A stretch of 64,000 nucleotides of DNA from JACOTK01 sp963743945 (GTDB lineage Bacteria > Actinomycetota > Acidimicrobiia > Acidimicrobiales > CADCSY01), in the NCBI GenBank assembly GCA_963743945.1, contig CAVURO010000009.1:62001-126000 (forward strand), written 5' to 3'. Position numbers and translations under genes: made by a program. Each line of letters opens with the position of its first letter. Position 1 is the stretch's first letter. Of the stretch, positions 60,424 to 64,000 are shown in pieces. The notes beneath the pieces were generated by a model. That model saw nothing but the letters and a program-made list of their open reading frames with translations, had not been told where the DNA came from and searched no databases.

Positions 60424-62044
60424 CGATCTGACCACACGAGGCCTCGACGTCGACCACGTTGGTTGGGGTCGTAGACGCCGGACAGGCCGACCTCCTCGTA
60501 GAACCGTGCCTTCAGCTTCGGGTCGCTCACCTGGAGCAGCGGGAGCAATCCGCCGAGCGGTCGAGTTCGGTGCGGATCTCCGCGGCGGTAACCGCTGCGG
60601 CTGTCGACCGCTTCACAGCAGCGATGCGGGCTGCGGCCGTATTGCGATCGGCGGTCACCTCCTTGATCCAGCCGGCGACGACGGCGACATCGGTGCCGTC
60701 GTCGAGGGCTGCTCGGTAGCGAGCGAGCTTCGTGTCGCAGTCGGCGAGTCGCCTCGTCTGCAGAGGTGTCGCACAACGGCCTCGATCTCGTGCCGCTGAC
60801 GCGAGCGCCTCGCAGGTCTCGTCGAGGTGCTCCTCGTCGAAGATCGTCGCCAGCCACTCGTCGAGGTGCGGGGAGGAGCTGGTCCTCGCGGAGGTTGACC
60901 GACTTCGGGTGTTGGAGCGCGGCAGCGGCGTACTCGACACCGAACTTGCAGCGGTACCAGGTCCGGCCGTTCGACACCGCCCCCTGGAGGTTGCGCTGGC
61001 ACAACGCGCACGAGAGCCGGCCGCGGAGCACGTAGTGCGGTTGCGCTTCGGCGCCGTGCGAGGGCCTCGACCGCCGCTGCGTGACGCCATGCGGGCCCGG
61101 GCGGCGTCGAAGGTCTCCTCGGGATGATCGCTTCGTGGGCGGGCTCCGCGGACCACATCCAGAGCTCCTCGCCGTTCCACCGCATCACCGTCTGGTGGCC
61201 GGCGCGACGTCGTCGACGTCGAGCAGCACCTCGTCCTTGCGCTGCTTCGTCCAGACCTCGTAGCCCGTGTAGCGAGGGTTCCGCAGGATCGCTCGGACAG
61301 CCGACTTTCCCCACGCCAGGCCATGACGGTGCGGGTTGCGTGCTCGGTCGGCGCCGCTCGGCGAGGTGATGCCGTCGGCGGTCAGCCGCTCGGCGATCGG
61401 GTAGCAGCCCCGCCCGCTGAGGTACTCGTCGAAGATCCGCTGGACGACCGGCGCCGTCATCGGGTCCGGCTCGAGCCGATGGAGCCGCTTCCCGTCCCCG
61501 GCCTTCTCCGGGTTCGGGTGCGGGCCGGCATCGGCGAGCCGGTAGCCGTACGGCGGCCGTCCACCGAGGAACCGGCCCTCGATCGCCGCCTGGGCGCTCA
61601 TCGCCGTGCGGACGCGGGTCTTGATGCGCATCCGCTCGCCCTTCGACATCCCGCCGAAGAGCATCATCACCAGGTCGTGCGCCTCGGAGCCCGGGTCGAC
61701 GGCGCCGCCGACCTCGGGCACCCACAGCTGCGACGCCGTAGTGCGTGAACACCGGGAACGTGAGCCCGAACTGGTTGCCGTAGAACGCCCGCTGCGGCTC
61801 GCCGATGACGACGGCCGTCGAAGCCACGGTCGGGTCGCGCGATCGCGGCGAGGAGCCGAGCCGCCTCGGGCCGACGCTTCCACGGCAACGACCGGCTCTG
61901 CCCGATGTCGAAGAACTCCTCGACGACCTCACCGCCGGCCGGCTCGATGAGGGCGAGGCTGCGGTGGAGCTGCCACTGCCTGGACGACTCGGGGTCCTGC
62001 TGGTCCTCGGTGCTGACCCGGCCGTAGAAGGCGAACGGGATCAT
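60405..62044 (-). pseudogene. Large serine recombinase (integrase), multiply frameshifted
   Basis: Read across three frames, this is a site-specific recombinase: resolvase domain with the Ser in FAFYGRVSTEDQ and SLPWKRRPEAARLLA, then FGLTFPVFTHYGV, LMMLFGGMSKGERMRIKTRVRTAM-like sequence, the recombinase domain with GGRPPYGYRLAD and LRNPRYTGYEVW, a zinc ribbon with CALCQRNLQG, and a helical end. The frame changes near 61,815, 61,735, 61,200, 61,130, 61,030, 60,885 and 60,545. These are single-base gains and losses. It is not functional as written. The ATG at 62,044 has GGAGG upstream and overlaps the HTH gene stop (ATGA). Confidence 0.85.
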
Positions 62045-62559
62045 GCCGACCTCCTCACGCTGCGTCCGGCGGGGCCTCCTGATCCTGGCTCGCCGGCCGG
62101 GCCACCCGGAGCATCTCCAGCAGAACGCCGGCGGCGCCAACGCTCAGTCGAGGCGGATCGGTCGGCACCGCCACGCGCAGCGGCACCGTCGGGACGTGTC
62201 GCCGGCATCGGTTCGTCTTCGTCGTCGTCTCGTGCATCACCGGATAGTGCGCCGAGGGTCTCAGCATGAGTCTCAGCGTCCCGCTGACCGGTCTCCACAC
62301 GAGTCTCAGCGCGGCGCTGATCGGTCACCGCACGCCCGCTGAGACGGGCGAGCCGGCGAGCGCTGTCGCCGAACCGCTCGTGTGCCGTCTGTCTGGTCAC
62401 GCCGAGCGCGGCGCCCACATCGGCCCAGGTAGCGCCCAGCGAACGGGCGCGGGCAACGTGGGCCGCAGCCTCGTTACGGGACCGCTGAGCGGACCTCAGT
62501 GCCTGACGGGCTTGTCTGAGCGCATCGGCGCATTCGATGCCGGATTCGGACGTGGACAT
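62041..62559 (-). CDS. HTH protein upstream of recombinase
   Basis: A 172-residue, probably DNA-binding protein. Helices LRQARQALRSAQRSRNEAAAHVARARSLG precede an HTH-like TWADVGAALGVTRQTAHERF; the rest is a charged, low-complexity tail (Arg/Glu/Asp then Arg/Gly/Pro). The ATG at 62,559 has GGGAGGT upstream. The stop overlaps the recombinase start, so it could be a recombination directionality factor or regulator; that is inference. Confidence 0.7.
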   Translation of the reverse strand: MSTSESGIECADALRQARQALRSAQRSRNEAAAHVARARSLGATWADVGAALGVTRQTAHERFGDSARRLARLSGRAVTDQRRAETRVETGQRDAETHAETLGALSGDARDDDEDEPMPATRPDGAAARGGADRSASTERWRRRRSAGDAPGGPAGEPGSGGPAGRSVRRSA

Positions 62560-62682
62560 GGCGGTACCTCCCGGGCGGATCGCTTCAGCGGGAGGAGCCG
62601 TCAGCGCCGGGCTCCGAGGCGTACGAGAGAGTCTGCGGAAACGCGTCGCGCTTCGCAATCAGCAACCCTCTGTAGGGAGGTC

Positions 62683-63459
62683 ATGAAAGACATACCGCTC
62701 CCGTTCAAGCTCCCGCCTCCTGATCCCACCCCATCGAGGCACTCGACCCCTCCGACGCGCGTACCCGCTGACGAGCAGCCCCCGACCCCAGGACAGCACA
62801 CAGACTTGCCATTACCGCTTTGCGGCAATGGCGGAAGCAGTCGGCGGGCAGTGCACGCCGCAGAGGCAGCCACCCTCCGAGAGCTCCTAAACCACCTCCA
62901 CCGTCTGCTGAACGTTCCCGCTGCACCACCGCTGAACGATGTCGACTGGCGCACGGTGCAGCGCTGGGCCGAGGAAGCCGCGAAGGGCCTCGTCAGCCGC
63001 CGCGAGGGCCTAAGGCTTGTCCGTCAGGTGGAACGTGTGTTGGCCGACAAGAGCCACACCGCGATGCTGATCAGGCACGCCAGTGAGCGGGTCTCCCAAC
63101 GGCTGGCGTTGGCGGAGGAGCGAGCCGCCGGTACGCACTGGAAGCGCCGAGACGCCGGCCGCCGAGCGAAGCAACCGATTCACGTCGACGTCGATCCCAT
63201 CGCCTGGCGTCGAGCGAAGGCGATGGCGTCGCAGAAGGGCATGACGATCGGCCACTACGTCGGCAAGCTCGTTAGGAGTGCAGCCGACTGGGGTGTCCCG
63301 CAGGATTACGCGTATGCGACAACCGCTCGCGTCTTCGCCCGGGTCGACGTCGACAAGCCCACGTGGGCCGCGTTCAGGGCGCGCTGCCATGAATCGGGAG
63401 CGTCGGCGACTCGTGGCGTCGGCGTCGTTGTCGAGGCCGCTGCACGGGTATCGAGGTAG
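62683..63459 (+). CDS. Element-borne protein of unknown function
   Basis: A 258-residue protein I do not recognise. The first 60 residues are Pro-rich and probably disordered. A helical middle (RAVHAAEAATLRELLNHLHRLL ... RREGLRLVRQVERVLADKSH) is followed by a possible ribbon-helix-helix or plasmid-partition-like segment: IHVDVDPIAWRRAKAMASQKGMTIGHYVGKLVRSAAD, and a similar second copy, ARVDVDKPTWAAFRARCHESGASATRGVGVVVEAA. The two copies suggest an internal repeat with a DNA-binding role. A ribosome site (gggagg) precedes the ATG. Divergent from the HTH gene across 123 bp. Confidence 0.65.
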   Translation: MKDIPLPFKLPPPDPTPSRHSTPPTRVPADEQPPTPGQHTDLPLPLCGNGGSSRRAVHAAEAATLRELLNHLHRLLNVPAAPPLNDVDWRTVQRWAEEAAKGLVSRREGLRLVRQVERVLADKSHTAMLIRHASERVSQRLALAEERAAGTHWKRRDAGRRAKQPIHVDVDPIAWRRAKAMASQKGMTIGHYVGKLVRSAADWGVPQDYAYATTARVFARVDVDKPTWAAFRARCHESGASATRGVGVVVEAAARVSR

Positions 63460-63568
63460 CCGGCGCATCATCGCCCGGTGCGGCCCAAGGCCGAGCACCA
63501 TCCGCGAACGGCTGGAGCCGACAGGCCATCCTGATTGGTTCGATCGGAGGTGCGCTTCGGAAAGCCCG

Positions 63569-64000
63569 ATGTTCGCTGAACGACAGGTCGGCGGGCTGCG
63601 TCCGACCCGTGGCGAAGTTGCGGCGACTGCAGGCGCCGGGCGCAAGTTCGCGACCACAGCACGCGATCTGCCGGACCCACTCGGTTGGGCCGACTTCGCT
63701 GCGAACGGTTCCTTCACCGGTCGGCGGTCGCCGAGCACGTACGAGCGGGGCTGTACCCACAGCCGATCGAGCTGGTGCCCCTGCCGAAATCGGGCAAGCC
63801 GGGCCTGCGATGGTTGACGGACTTTGACGCGTACGACGAGCTGACCCTCAGGGTGCTCGTTGGGCGAATCGTCGCCCCAATCGCTGCCAAGGTTGACCGC
63901 TCGATTGTGTTCAGTGCCGAGGTTTCAGGACGGCCGCCCGGGTGGTCTCTGGCTCCGCATAGGCCAGCCCATCGTCGCCGGCAGGAACGTGGGCTTGAGC
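63569..64000 (+). CDS. N-terminal part of reverse-transcriptase-like protein, truncated by window end
   Basis: From about 63,727 the frame codes VAEHVRAGLYPQPIELVPLP, then KSGKPGLRWLTDFDAYDELTLRVLVGRI and later DRSIVFSAEVSGRPPGWSLAPHR. This order (K-x-G ... R-x-L-x-D-x-x-D, then VFS and GW) resembles the fingers region of actinobacterial unknown-group/DRT-type reverse transcriptases. The likely N-terminus (LPDPLGWADFAANGSF) is in another frame, so a one-base shift near 63,723 is suspected; an ATG at 63,569 may start it. The catalytic YxDD would lie beyond the edge. Not seen: catalytic residues. Confidence 0.45.

Larger units (their letters stand above)
60405..64000. mobile_element. Integrated element inserted at tRNA-Leu (right end beyond window)
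   Basis: The 3' end of tRNA-Leu is directly followed by a serine recombinase remnant, an HTH gene that overlaps it, an unknown gene and a reverse-transcriptase-like gene. None belong to the core metabolism to the left. The recombinase frame ends inside the tRNA. The far attachment site is not in the window, so the extent is unknown. Confidence 0.65.

Noticed and set aside
60405..61932. Several separate ORFs in the recombinase region as independent genes
   Set aside because: Each carries only part of a serine recombinase in alternating frames; together they form one broken gene.

Overview
The window is high-GC DNA from an actinobacterium, most likely of class Acidimicrobiia. Supporting this are the gene orders (fabD-fabH-fabG-acpP-fabF; uvrC-rapZ-yvcK-gap-pgk-tpiA-secG), an ANTAR regulator beside polA, and frequent GTG starts with 4-base stop/start overlaps. 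Separate HisA and TrpF enzymes are present, unlike Streptomyces and Mycobacterium, which use bifunctional PriA. The assignment is inference; no rRNA is present. About 60.3 kb is chromosomal core; the last 3.6 kb looks like an integrated element.

Layout: 0.4-6.5 kb, histidine operon hisD-C-B-H-A-F ending in a lipoprotein gene. 6.7-9.6 kb, a metallo-beta-lactamase-fold hydrolase, a solitary GroES-like protein, a DUF6766-type membrane protein and a frameshifted hemerythrin gene. 10-18.5 kb, hisI running into trpE, then ygfZ, a lipoprotein, a J-domain protein, a small monooxygenase-like protein and trpC-F-B-A. 18.7-25.2 kb, HU, peroxiredoxin, FabZ and, on the minus strand, the type II fatty acid operon, whose FabD carries an extra C-terminal domain. 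A tRNA with an unusual anticodon/body combination lies just upstream of fabD. 25.5-28.1 kb, a glyoxalase-II-like hydrolase and MalQ. 28.1-36.4 kb, a probable surface-glycan or envelope cluster: membrane molybdopterin oxidoreductase, methyltransferase, CofC-like and GT2 glycosyltransferases, sugar epimerase, polytopic GT-C-like protein and a two-component system. 36.4-55.1 kb, nucleoside salvage, ANTAR regulator, DNA repair and replication (polA, uvrB, uvrA, uvrC), rpsA, coaE and nadA. 55.2-60.3 kb, rapZ-yvcK, the lower-glycolysis genes gap-pgk-tpiA and secG, with whiA missing from its usual place.

A tRNA-Leu(GAG) at 60,340-60,423 marks the boundary. Immediately after it lies a large serine recombinase gene broken by at least seven frame changes, then a helix-turn-helix gene, an unknown gene and, running off the edge, the start of what looks like a reverse-transcriptase-like gene (possibly of the defence-associated kind).

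Two patterns recur. First, short tandem repeats (12-18 bp) sit at gene ends; in at least five genes they run across the stop codon. Second, many genes have a TAnnnT -10-like hexamer only 6-9 bases upstream of the start codon, which suggests leaderless transcripts. Three single-base losses in short G or C runs break otherwise well-conserved genes (hemerythrin twice, one methyltransferase); a sequencing or assembly cause cannot be excluded from the sequence alone.
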